In this document: piece by piece, positions 53,701 to 56,339 of the stretch
How the letters are laid out: each line of letters begins with the position of its first letter
How positions within the stretch are numbered: position 1 is the stretch's first letter
Assembly: GCA_031841125.1 (NCBI GenBank)
Contig: CM063109.1
Span: 24,461,321-24,525,320, forward strand
Source: Acanthococcus lagerstroemiae
Lineage: Eukaryota; Arthropoda; Insecta; Hemiptera; Eriococcidae
Reading direction: 5' to 3'
DNA: 64,000 nt
Made by a program: the position numbers and the translations under genes
Notes under the pieces: model-generated
Database searches by the model: none
The model's input: the letters and a program-made list of their open reading frames with translations, nothing else
What the model was told of the DNA's origin: nothing

Positions 53701-55207
53701 CTGTCCCGTACCTTTTCATACAAGTCACTACCAACAATCCATACATCACCCCCCCCCCCGGTTGTTGAACCTTCCCTTATGCAATTTTGAACTTACAGAA
53801 TTCCCTAAAAAATCCACATCCTCCCAAGTTTATCGGACTGATTTGCAAGAAATTCTTGACCGCGAACTCCATTGTTATACTCTCCCCGTCCCCGACTCAC
53901 CACCAAAAATTTGCATCTGGTAGCATATTCTTGATAGAGAAAATTGACATGGGAATTTCTATTAACAACACGGGAGCAGACTGCAGTCGCTCAGTAACAA
54001 CAGGGCTAAGACTATGAAAACGGTGTGAGGGCTACTTTTCGGACGCAATCGGGCTTCTCCGAGCTTTGTCGCTCACTCAGCGTCTGGGGCCATTTTTACA
54101 CTCTCGGACCACTTTGATCTACCGATTTATGTTCTTCACTTTGGTCAAGATTGTTACTCGATGCTACTTTGACCCTTGGAATCTCCATTTCCACTTCTAA
54201 GAAACCACCTTCATGAGTTCAAGGAAAGGATAGTATGTGTGCCCTAGTAAACATAATTTCGCGCAGGTGGCATCGAGGCCAAAACTCAAACCGTGGAGTA
54301 CAGAATACTCAGAAAAAAAAATCTTCACTGCAGAAACTGAATATTAATGTTCAACTAGTCCTTTTTACTGGATAAAGTAAGCGAAAAGACATTAGGGAGT
54401 TTTGGCCCTTTCCGATAAGATACTGTATTCTGTTATGGACGTAGTGCAAAAACTCACTGTTATTCTCATTATTAGCAAGTTTTTCCACTGTTCCGTTAAC
54501 TGATGCCGTATCTACTACTATCTAGCTATTTATCAAAGGTGACTTGTCGTTAGGAAGTTTTCGCGCATCTTCGATTACGGATACCTTGATGTGTTAGATA
54601 CCTTCTGAACCAATGAGAAGTCTCTATTTGACGAATAGTGGATTAGTGAATCCGTTGTCCGAGACATTCAAAAACTCCCTAATACTTCATCCTCAACTTA
54701 CAGTAGTATGGGAGTTACGGATGGCGTTAAGCGAGATTCATTTCCGTATCCCCTCTTTTCGGGGACGCTCCAGAGATCTTTTCGATGTTACCAGCGCGAA
54801 AACAAATGGGTACAGGGAGTCCACTTTGATTAGAGCAATGCGTCTGTACAACGAAATACTTCGCACTAGTCCAGAAATCGATATATTCTTCCTAAAGCGA
54901 AAAAACTTTCAAACTCAGGCACTGAGAGTCCTTCAGTCAATTTATTTCGAACCCTACTAGGTCATCATGCATTCTGAGTTCCCAGTTGGTCTTCATGCCT
55001 CCTGATGTTTCGGAAATAAACTGAGGCTGTGGTAGGGATGAGAGACCGGGAGCGTGACGTTGTAGGGAAGTAAGGGGTCAAAAGAGTTTTTATTATTATT
55101 ATTATTATTATTATTTATTTATTTTTGTTTGTTTGTTTTGTTTATTTAAAGTGTATCTATTACAAAACGCATACACACATTATCATTAGTATTGTTATAT
55201 TTATTAT

Positions 55208-55254
<47 letters not shown>

Positions 55255-55979
55255 TATGAAACAATTTTTGTTGTAACTCCCCCCCCCCCATCGTAATTGG
55301 CCTAACCGCTGTGATGGGGGAGGAAACTATTAAATAAAAATAAATAAAAATATGTGGATGGCCAGACCCTACACTCTTCAGGTGATAGTGGAGGAGGAGG
55401 TTTCGGAGGCATATGACGACAATATGTCGTTGTAACTGCCCATATATCAGCAGTTGTCTTCAAAGTTCATTTTTCCGGTAAAATGACTACCCTGAACAAC
55501 AGTGTTTAGAACATCCAAATAGATCAGCAGTTGCTTAAAATAAGTTTTCCTTTGGTTTTTATTGCGAATGTTTTTTATTTATATTTGTAACTAGTAAATG
55601 AGGCTGAAAAATCACCTTGAATGTCCTTTTGGTCGCATTGATGATATTTCACATTAAAAAGGTGTCTGATAGAGCATTTCGGGGGCCAGATTCGGATGCG
55701 AATAATTACATTAGAGTCATAAACTGAAATCCCAGAATTTGGAAAAAGGTCAAAAGTTGTTCCTCTGACTTTTCGGTTATCGAACTCGTGAGAAATTAAT
55801 ACAGCTACGATAGTTATCGTTTAATTATTATGTATTTCCCGATTAAGGCTGTGCATTACTTTGCTCGTGTTCTAGGAATGTGGAATAAGAAAGTGTTTGT
55901 GGCTGCCATTGTATTCATAATGCAGAGTGCAATCGGGTATGAGGTTACTGAAGCTACCCTTTCGAACGAACTTCAACAG
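3692..55979 (+). CDS. COMMD4: COMM domain-containing protein 4, 5' part of gene in five exons
   Basis: The only host gene I can support. Five short exons join in phase: 3692-3700, 3811-3882, 15165-15230, 47404-47437, 55876-55979. All four introns begin GT and end AG. The first block, RFRFCGDDTVPDWVLAAI, matches the start of animal COMMD4 (RFRFCG then PDWVLAEI in human). The last block, VAAIVFIM then LSNELQQ, matches the human VAVLSFIL and LSSELQQ region at the same spacing. Total length to this point is 95 residues, as in human. This is the helical N-terminal domain. The C-terminal COMM domain that mediates dimerisation and CCC/commander complex assembly is not found before 64000. COMMD proteins act in endosomal cargo recycling with CCDC22/CCDC93. 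The gene is unusually stretched by introns of 11.3, 32.2 and 8.4 kb packed with transposons. COMMD4 sequence is recalled knowledge; splice sites are read directly. Confidence 0.88.
3811..3882 (+). CDS. COMMD4: COMMD4 exon 2 (RFRFCGD...PDWVLA block)
   Basis: 72 bases, phase 0 at both ends, between acceptor TTGCAG (3805-3810) and donor GTAAGT (3883). It encodes the family's most recognisable N-terminal signature, RFRFCGD then PDWVLAAIND. The 110-bp intron in front is the only short one. A retroelement is inserted 18 bases after the donor, and its target-site duplication begins at 3888, within the donor region. Confidence 0.93.
3901..4403 (-). mobile_element. Short retroelement with fixed 3' end, longest copy (503 bp)
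   Basis: Flanked by a 13-bp direct repeat (3888-3900 and 4404-4416, 12 of 13 identical). Read on the minus strand its 3' end is CGTTCCACCACAC, shared by four other copies in the window that differ in 5' truncation. GC content is far above the surroundings. The minus-strand frame 4410-4138 is open but matches nothing I recognise, so the body may be a LINE 3' region or a SINE. No poly(A) tail. It sits 18 bp from the COMMD4 exon 2 donor. Confidence 0.75.
4684..4833 (+). mobile_element. tRNA-derived SINE, 5'-truncated copy
   Basis: Matches the body and 3' end of the full-length SINE at 36091-36312, from GCAACTCGCTACATTTCGAC through GGGCTAAGACAG, CCTCCCCGACGTCTCTGA and CTCGAAAGGG to the AAAAGAGTCC end. 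The tRNA-like head is missing. No clear target-site duplication was found. Confidence 0.8.
5018..5133. mobile_element. Small foldback MITE
   Basis: Inverted arms 5018-5048 and 5099-5133 share GTGGAATAA, then TTTAATACGAGCAGAGTAAA, with a 3-bp indel. A ~50-bp AT-rich loop separates them. ACTGGT flanks it on both sides (5011-5016 and 5134-5139), a possible target-site duplication. Confidence 0.6.
5440..6130. repeat. Degenerate short tandem repeat (AAGACTCTT / AGACTT motif)
   Basis: The words AAGACTCTTCAA, AAGACTCTT, AGGCTCTTTAA and variants of GAGACTT recur every ~30-45 bases over nearly 700 bp. This looks like an old, diverged minisatellite rather than coding sequence. Confidence 0.55.
6363..6450. 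repeat. GACA-rich imperfect microsatellite
   Basis: Repeated GACAGACAAA, GGCAGACA and AATAAATAAA words. The reading frames that cross it are repeat translations. Confidence 0.7.
6451..8483. other. Intron 2 sequence, no gene recognised
   Basis: AT-rich, with short unconserved frames only. A ~90-codon frame at 6667-6939 has no recognisable domain and no splice-site support. Confidence 0.5.
8499..8627 (-). mobile_element. Short retroelement with fixed 3' end, 129-bp copy
   Basis: Flanked by a perfect 15-bp duplication AGATTCAGTGATAAT (8484-8498 and 8628-8642). It carries the same GC-rich body as 3901-4403, including CACTGATGTGATACTCGAAA on the minus strand, and is heavily 5'-truncated. The perfect duplication makes the ends exact and suggests a recent insertion. 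Confidence 0.88.
8643..11847. other. Intron 2 sequence, no gene recognised
   Basis: No domain, splice-flanked exon or RNA gene recognised. The longest frames (9469-9822 on +, 9273-9695 on -) overlap each other on opposite strands and show no family motif. I do not call either a gene. Confidence 0.45.
11856..12190 (-). mobile_element. Short retroelement with fixed 3' end, 335-bp copy
   Basis: Shares the body of 3901-4403, including CCTTTCGAGTATCGCATCAG and the CCTCGTCTTGGTACGT segment, to an internal 5' truncation point. AATTGGGA occurs at 11848-11855 and 12191-12198, a short likely target duplication. The end nearest 11856 is more diverged than in the other copies. Confidence 0.7.
12199..12759. 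other. Intron 2 sequence with GGT-rich tract
   Basis: No gene seen. A GTGGTGGTGGTGGTAGTGG simple repeat lies near 12580-12600. Confidence 0.5.
12760..13241 (-). pseudogene. BEL/Pao-type retrotransposon gag-pol fragment
   Basis: Minus-strand reading gives CLACEGSHLLIKYQTYLAMM followed by an RYELIRKASRCVNCFG segment. This is the C-x2-C-x3-GSH plus RCxNC zinc-knuckle arrangement seen near the end of BEL/Pao gag. Downstream frames (to 12760) contain pieces resembling the start of the protease region, but frameshifts and stops break them. No LTRs or integrase were found, so this is an isolated fragment in intron 2. The clade assignment is inference from the knuckle pattern. Confidence 0.6.
13279..13449 (+). 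pseudogene. RTE-type reverse transcriptase fragment
   Basis: Two abutting frames give MAEELFMTCKMVGLEGNRLK with KTKYM next, then after a frameshift NIEKTEEYTYLGQNVSSENQ. This is the segment just after the catalytic FADD box in RTE-type enzymes. The EYTYLGQ block is the same landmark as EIKYLGQ in the copy at 1-802 and EIEYLGQ at 38.7 kb. Only about 57 codons survive. It begins ~40 bp from the BEL/Pao-like fragment but on the other strand, so the two are separate insertions. Confidence 0.75.
13450..14255. other. Intron 2 sequence, no gene recognised
   Basis: AT-rich, with a TTATTATTATT tract near 14058-14085. GCTCTAGGCA occurs near both ends (about 13472 and 14121), hinting at an old element, but no terminal repeats could be defined. 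Confidence 0.4.
14256..14735. mobile_element. MITE-like element with TATCGATA-rich ends
   Basis: Both ends carry clusters of AAGTATCGATAAGTATCGAT and related ATCGATAC words (14263-14325 and 14678-14725), in inverted arrangement around a ~350-bp AT-rich core. No coding capacity and no certain target-site duplication. Confidence 0.55.
14736..15164. other. End of intron 2
   Basis: Contains a 97-codon frame (14755-15048) without a recognisable domain. The stretch ends in the acceptor TGTTACAG that serves COMMD4 exon 3. Confidence 0.4.
15165..15230 (+). CDS. COMMD4: COMMD4 exon 3
   Basis: 66 bases, 22 codons, phase 0 at both ends, between acceptor TTACAG and donor GTAAGT. It encodes DTDVLRSLVQTVVASILKPD plus two residues. 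This aligns with the human segment SVKLRLLCSQVLKELL through GIDYE, with a 2-3 residue deletion. The match is weaker than exons 2 and 5, but length, phase and splice sites all fit. Confidence 0.8.
15236..15259. repeat. Poly(T) run just after the exon 3 donor
   Basis: Twenty-four T residues follow GTAAG of the exon 3 donor. This is an unstable homopolymer and possibly variable between individuals. Confidence 0.9.
15655..15850. repeat. Degenerate ~35-bp tandem repeat (GCTCCGGCTYC / AAATATG)
   Basis: Units of the form 'gctccg-ctc...aaatatggtttttgctc' recur several times with strong divergence. Non-coding. Confidence 0.5.
15860..17257. other. Intron 3 sequence, no gene recognised
   Basis: No exon or domain found. 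The motifs TTTTACACATTTT and GGGGTAAATGG near 16510-16570 recur at 20.9-21.2 kb, 45.5-46.0 kb and 48.7 kb, suggesting shared old repeat material. Confidence 0.4.
17498..17650 (-). pseudogene. Mariner transposase C-terminus, left arm
   Basis: Minus-strand reading gives FSSLPAAEYAKTFDKWQERI, then DACIAMNGAYFKKD and a stop at 17498. This mirrors the right arm at about 85-90 percent. The catalytic aspartate region is absent here because the palindrome junction (~17650) lies upstream of it. Only the last ~50 residues are represented. Confidence 0.8.
17651..17917 (+). pseudogene. Mariner transposase C-terminal third, right arm
   Basis: Contains PYSPDLAPCDFWLFPQLKAA, the signature around the third catalytic Asp of mariner transposases. 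After a frameshift near 17780 it continues as FSSLPAAEYAKMFDKWQERM, then DACIAMNGAYFEKD and a TGA ending at 17917. A 1-2 base deletion sits just before PYSPDL. The first two catalytic residues and the DNA-binding domain are missing, so no active enzyme is encoded. Confidence 0.88.
18168..19794. other. Intron 3 sequence, no gene recognised
   Basis: AT-rich. TGAGTT-rich inverted words cluster at 18705-18830. A short direct repeat, TTTTCGAACTGAA...TAGYACTTTT, lies at 19079-19117. No gene seen. Confidence 0.45.
19798..23645. mobile_element. Harbinger-like DNA element, non-autonomous (3.85 kb)
   Basis: The ends are inverted: GAGTGGTTTCACACTAGGAT on the left and the complement of GAGCTTTTTCACACTAGGAT on the right (19 of 22 bases match). 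TAA lies directly outside both ends (19795-19797, 23646-23648). TWA duplications are typical of PIF/Harbinger. No transposase or Myb-like ORF is recognisable inside, so it appears non-autonomous or fully decayed. Confidence 0.6.
20139..20905. repeat. ~290-bp tandem repeat, about 2.6 copies
   Basis: Units begin GATCGTACCTCG at 20139, GATCGTATCTTG at 20417 and GATCGTACCTCG at 20718. Each contains AACTGAGAAGGAATAGGTG or a variant, a TTCGGCGAAAAA-like segment and a GAAAATTATTCAACGTTTCG segment. It lies inside the Harbinger-like element. Confidence 0.8.
23649..24559. other. Intron 3 sequence, no gene recognised
   Basis: AT-rich, with no open frame of note, no exon and no defined repeat boundary. 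Confidence 0.45.
27783..28256 (+). pseudogene. RTE-type LINE 3' end, left copy of inverted pair
   Basis: Encodes ERSMLGIMRRDRIRISIIKR, then a WWWAGHISHLRDEQWTYKAT block, SRRGKQTLRWKDNIHKF and the terminal WKRLQETFSRHGSGEERASL, in shifting frames. It is followed by a short 3' UTR ending AATAAAGGTTTTTTGAACTT. This is the last ~150 residues of an RTE reverse transcriptase plus its tail. Frameshifts near 27930 and 28085 break it. Its mirror copy lies at 29213-29823. Confidence 0.85.
28256..28655. repeat. Tandem ~65-bp repeat (GAAGGAATAATTTTAGG units)
   Basis: GAAGGAATAATTTTAGG or a variant occurs near 28265, 28332, 28402, 28452, 28520, 28586 and 28638, each followed by a TTCATTTGTT...GTGATTTTTTGT-like segment. 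The mirror arm (29150-29213) has only about one unit, so the array grew in the left arm after the inversion. The ~77- and 92-codon frames across it are repeat translations. Confidence 0.8.
29213..29823 (-). pseudogene. RTE-type LINE 3' end, right copy of inverted pair
   Basis: Minus-strand frame with KKWKKFWSLKDIFKGNFSYE, then LPVLIYGCQTWPLS, ERSMLGIMRRDRIRISVIKR and the WAGH region, followed by the same 3' UTR as the left copy. It reaches further 5' than the left arm, which starts matching only at about 27818. It carries the same frameshift at WWWAGH, so the break predates the duplication that made the pair. Confidence 0.85.
29812..29925. repeat. Dispersed repeat, also at 59160-59272
   Basis: GGGCCCCCGATTCAAAAATG, then TGTACTCAC and TTTCTACATGGCTC, is shared in the same orientation with 59160-59272 at ~85-90 percent. 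A neighbouring word, GGACGCTRTTCAGC followed by AAGGGAACCAAC, is also shared but inverted (29950-29985 versus 59078-59107). It is the edge of some dispersed element I cannot name. Confidence 0.65.
30281..31007. mobile_element. MITE-like element with TTTAATTGCACG ends (727 bp)
   Basis: The left end TTTAATTGCACGATAAAA matches the right end's complement TTTAATTGCACGTTAAAA at 17 of 18 bases. AACGATA/TATCGTT words are scattered through both halves. It lies inside the TA-flanked element. There is no coding sequence and no clear target duplication. Confidence 0.6.
32701..33435. repeat. Block of long homopolymer runs, probable sequence artefact
   Basis: About 730 bp made almost entirely of alternating T, C, A and later G runs of 5-50 bases, with almost no mixed sequence. 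Nothing else in the window resembles it. Reading frames across it (for example 33053-33445 on -) are poly-Gly/Phe/Lys translations and are not genes. Confidence 0.85.
33436..34290 (+). pseudogene. RTE-type LINE reverse transcriptase C-terminal half
   Basis: Begins at the catalytic box, LTKLRFAGDIMLVTKSFEEM, where the FADD motif is changed to FAGD. It continues EKVKDLRQQSEIFGLSMN. After several frameshifts it gives HMARENPEK and LNEILKFLEPYWKQTATNRK, then AWKRATETYAQRWAKWV near the end. A partial internal repeat (SEIFGLSMN / SKTFRLSMN) suggests a small duplication at 33530-33630. Upstream sequence is lost in the homopolymer block. The FAGD change alone would inactivate polymerisation. Confidence 0.85.
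35917..36514. mobile_element. CAGGGTGTC-ended element carrying a SINE
   Basis: Left end CAGGGTGTCTACC, right end GGTAGACACCCTG, perfectly inverted. GGTCCCGGAA-type words recur inside both ends. A SINE (36091-36312) was later inserted in the middle. Related ends occur at 38930-39287 and at 62989. No clean target duplication could be read. Confidence 0.7.
36091..36312 (+). mobile_element. tRNA-derived SINE, full-length with perfect target duplication
   Basis: Flanked by a perfect 15-bp repeat AGTCCAGATCGATAA (36076-36090 and 36313-36327). The head is tRNA-like: GACCGAGTGGATAGGGCGCT as the A-box region and a consensus B box GGTTCGAACCC at 36145-36155. The class-II-like TGNCCGAGTGG start suggests a tRNA-Ser or Leu ancestor. 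The body and 3' end match 4684-4833. It ends without poly(A). The perfect duplication points to recent activity. Confidence 0.92.
36515..38261. other. Intron 3 sequence, no gene recognised
   Basis: AT-rich. A small hairpin, CCCTATTACG/CGCAATAGGG, lies at 36661-36686. A ~100-codon frame at 36717-37022 follows an acceptor-like TTCCAG, but it has no domain and no matching donor. A poly(T) run is at 37580-37594. Confidence 0.4.
38262..39660 (-). pseudogene. RTE-type LINE reverse transcriptase relic with MITE insertion
   Basis: Minus-strand order is: YYKKAFDSVHHKDLSKAL (motif A Asp, near 39620-39655), LTLNWTGGVG, VKIDGERLTNLRFADDTIII (catalytic FADD, near 39345-39385), then an inserted element at 38930-39287. 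It resumes with KPEKTKIL, NEIEYLGQTIVFKNKYEIEI, LMYGC, and later RKIMEWRLREGKCTRGRKRK. It ends in a TAAATAAATAAA tail near 38262. Both catalytic Asp motifs are intact, but stops and frameshifts are frequent after YGC. It is the most complete RTE copy here. Confidence 0.88.
38930..39287. mobile_element. CAGGGTGTC-type MITE inside an RTE copy (358 bp)
   Basis: Left end CAGAGTGTCTGCAGG, right end CTGTAGACACCCTG, inverted with a few mismatches. AAAGTCCT words near both ends parallel the GTCCCGGAA words of 35917-36514. It splits the reverse transcriptase between FADDTIII and KPEKTKIL, so it is younger than that LINE. Confidence 0.7.
39661..41901. other. Intron 3 sequence, no gene recognised
   Basis: Short overlapping frames on both strands at 40192-40591 show no domain. 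No exon, RNA gene or terminal repeats found. Confidence 0.4.
41902..43453 (-). pseudogene. Decayed transposon-type ORF with RGHSYNxxDRNF motif
   Basis: Four minus-strand blocks read as one protein. The first (43453-43187) has FETLIIEFDYSQNFGIPSLA and YLRLLWLFVFNIH. The second (43137-42895) has VEVIQLFPVRGHSYNVADRN, then FSLIRRKTKKYENI. The third is 42891-42490. The fourth, after a MITE at 42199-42443, has KLDSLLSFLQ at 42170-42201. The D-x2-QN and FPxRGHSYxxxDRxF motifs recall a recurrent insect transposon-associated protein family, probably with an RNase H-like (DDE) fold. I do not assign a superfamily. The middle motif, usually D-x3-GQN, is missing, and stops and shifts show it is dead. Confidence 0.6.
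42199..42443. mobile_element. MITE with AGCGGYATTGAAAAGGGCCT ends, copy 1
   Basis: The terminal repeat (start ATTGAATGAGCGGTATTGAA) is inverted against GGCCCTTTTCAATGCCGCT. It lies at the 3' side of the decayed transposon ORF, between two of its blocks. Confidence 0.75.
43492..43725. mobile_element. MITE with AGCGGYATTGAAAAGGGCCT ends, copy 2, nested palindrome
   Basis: Each end is itself a ~48-bp palindrome: 43501-43549 reads out and back through GTCGAC, and 43665-43715 does the same. The inner core is a second hairpin with arms GCAAGCTTATTCGATAGAGC and its complement. One copy appears to have inserted into another. It borders the 5' side of the transposon ORF at 41902-43453. Confidence 0.8.
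43726..45467. other. Intron 3 sequence, no gene recognised
   Basis: Frames at 43815-44149 and 44428-44745 lack domains. GATTCG/CGAATC words are dense at 44760-45130, probably an old repeat. An A-run lies at 45316-45333. No exon found. Confidence 0.4.
45468..46060. repeat. GGGGTAAATGTAATA repeat cluster
   Basis: GGGGTAAATGTAATA occurs at 45471 and 46007, each followed by a similar ~30 bp (...GATAAATATTGGA / ...GCAAATATCGGA). Between them an inverted pair, TACATTTACCCCATGC/ATGGGGTAAACGTA, lies near 45674-45705. Non-coding. Confidence 0.6.
46430..47130. repeat. Degenerate ~120-165-bp tandem repeat
   Basis: The theme 'GAAGTCAAATTTTG...TCGAAAATCT...TTTTCGTACTCAGCGA...TTTCGATACTTTGTCCGATTTT' recurs about four times (near 46590, 46710, 46965, 47080), with heavy divergence. 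An old satellite-like array. Confidence 0.6.
47404..47437 (+). CDS. COMMD4: COMMD4 exon 4 (34-bp microexon)
   Basis: Sits between acceptor CTTTCAG and donor GTAAGA, phase 0 in and phase 1 out. It encodes IDNDKKLILPE plus the first base of a Gly codon completed in exon 5. Its length is exactly what is needed to keep register with human COMMD4 between GIDYE and the VKATVAVL block. Sequence similarity itself is low, so the call rests on phase, splice sites and length. Confidence 0.72.
47438..48147. other. Intron 4 start, no gene recognised
   Basis: No exon or repeat boundary identified. Confidence 0.4.
48156..48323. mobile_element. Miniature hAT-type element (168 bp)
   Basis: Perfect 8-bp duplication GTTGTGTG (48148-48155 and 48324-48331). 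Ends CAGTAGCGTAGC and the complement of CAGTGGCATAGC. An 8-bp duplication with CA-G type ends is characteristic of hAT. Non-coding. Confidence 0.88.
48795..49417. repeat. Inverted repeat with AAAAAGGGGTAACTTTGT arms
   Basis: Arms 48795-48827 and 49385-49417 are inverted copies (about 30 of 33 bases). They may be ends of a ~620-bp element, or internal parts of a larger one sharing TTTTACACA words with 16.5 kb and 21.0 kb. Confidence 0.6.
49418..50035. other. Intron 4 sequence, no gene recognised
   Basis: AT-rich, with a TTATTATTATTA tract near 49523. Nothing else supported. Confidence 0.4.
50048..50995 (-). pseudogene. Jockey-type LINE, 5'-truncated, with target-site duplications
   Basis: GAGTAGGCACTT is duplicated at 50036-50047 and 50996-51007. 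The T-run directly after the first copy is the element's poly(A) tail on the minus strand. The coding relic reads RSFEVHIGSEHSGT, VPQGSVLGPTLFLL, then ALFANYTAVTARN, where the catalytic [FY]ADD is changed to FANY. Later come KWSLKLNETK-like and LTWTYGCELRGT segments, and NAPFYITNDQLRADLRLDSI at the C-terminus. The copy starts inside the palm domain, a typical 5' truncation during target-primed insertion. Stops and frameshifts are common after FANY. Confidence 0.9.
51105..51360. repeat. Diverged ~125-bp tandem duplication
   Basis: Segments with AATAATTTTGAAGTATTC...CCCTG...TTGGTAAG and AATAATTTTAAAGTTTTC...CCCTGC...TTGGTAAGG repeat, each following an ACTT/AYCTCAAAAAYGAAT word. Non-coding. Confidence 0.5.
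51821..52675. mobile_element. hAT-type element (855 bp), non-autonomous
   Basis: Perfect 8-bp duplication CCTGTAAT (51813-51820 and 52676-52683). Ends CAGGGAGCGGATTTATA and the complement of CAGGGAGCGGACTTATA. GCATATTTT words are repeated near both ends. Inside, 51990-52125 resembles a minus-strand LINE 3' tail (TAAATAAACATCTATTCAAT on the minus strand), so it also carries a passenger. No transposase. Confidence 0.9.
52684..54500. other. Intron 4 sequence, no gene recognised
   Basis: Overlapping frames at 53380-54017 show no domain. The stretch 53446-53560 looks like the edge of an element, but ends could not be paired. Confidence 0.4.
54540..55356 (+). pseudogene. LINE 3' end (reverse transcriptase C-terminal tail)
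   Basis: The frame 54613-54960 contains IHFRIPSFRGRSRDLFDVTS, then AKTNGYRESTLIRAMRLYNE and DIFFLKRKNFQTQALRVLQS, a C-terminal tail pattern common to Jockey/CR1-like enzymes. About 25 residues between LVNPLSE and IHFRIP look inserted. A 3' UTR with two ATT microsatellites follows and ends in an AAATAAAAATAAATAAAAAT tail near 55356. The catalytic domain is absent. Confidence 0.7.
55092..55256. repeat. ATT microsatellites
   Basis: Two ATT arrays (about 55092-55125 and 55207-55255) within the LINE 3' UTR. Confidence 0.9.
55876..55979 (+). CDS. COMMD4: COMMD4 exon 5 (VAAIVFIM...LSNELQQ block)
   Basis: 104 bases between acceptor GTTCTAG and donor GTAATG. It opens with two bases completing the Gly codon from exon 4 and closes in phase 0. 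It encodes MWNKKVFVAAIVFIMQSAIG, then YEVTEATLSNELQQ. The human counterpart VKATVAVLSFILSSA...LSSELQQ aligns without gaps. The next exon should start with the LGLPKEH-like segment. I find none before 64000. Confidence 0.9.
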
Positions 55980-56339
55980 GTAATGAATAAAATTCAAAGA
56001 GCGTATTTTATTTCTTCTTTGATATCTGTACCAATTTTTAGCTTCTAGACTACTTAAATCTTCTTAATGTACTACCCAAATCTTAATGGTAATATTTACG
56101 TTTGTAAGCTGTGAAAACTTTACCAAAAATTTGTGTTTTGCGGGCAAGCTTGGGAAAATTTCAACATTTTCCAAAATTTGGTGAAGAAAAACGAATAGCA
56201 TTCAAAGGGATTAGGTCGAGTAAATGCAGTAGATGCCGTTTTTATTTTTTTCATTAATTTGTGTGTGAGGTGGCGCTGTATGCGCTGAGTGCTCAGACTT
56301 TGCAGTCCATTGCACTATTCCTCAATTTGCTGTTAAGGA

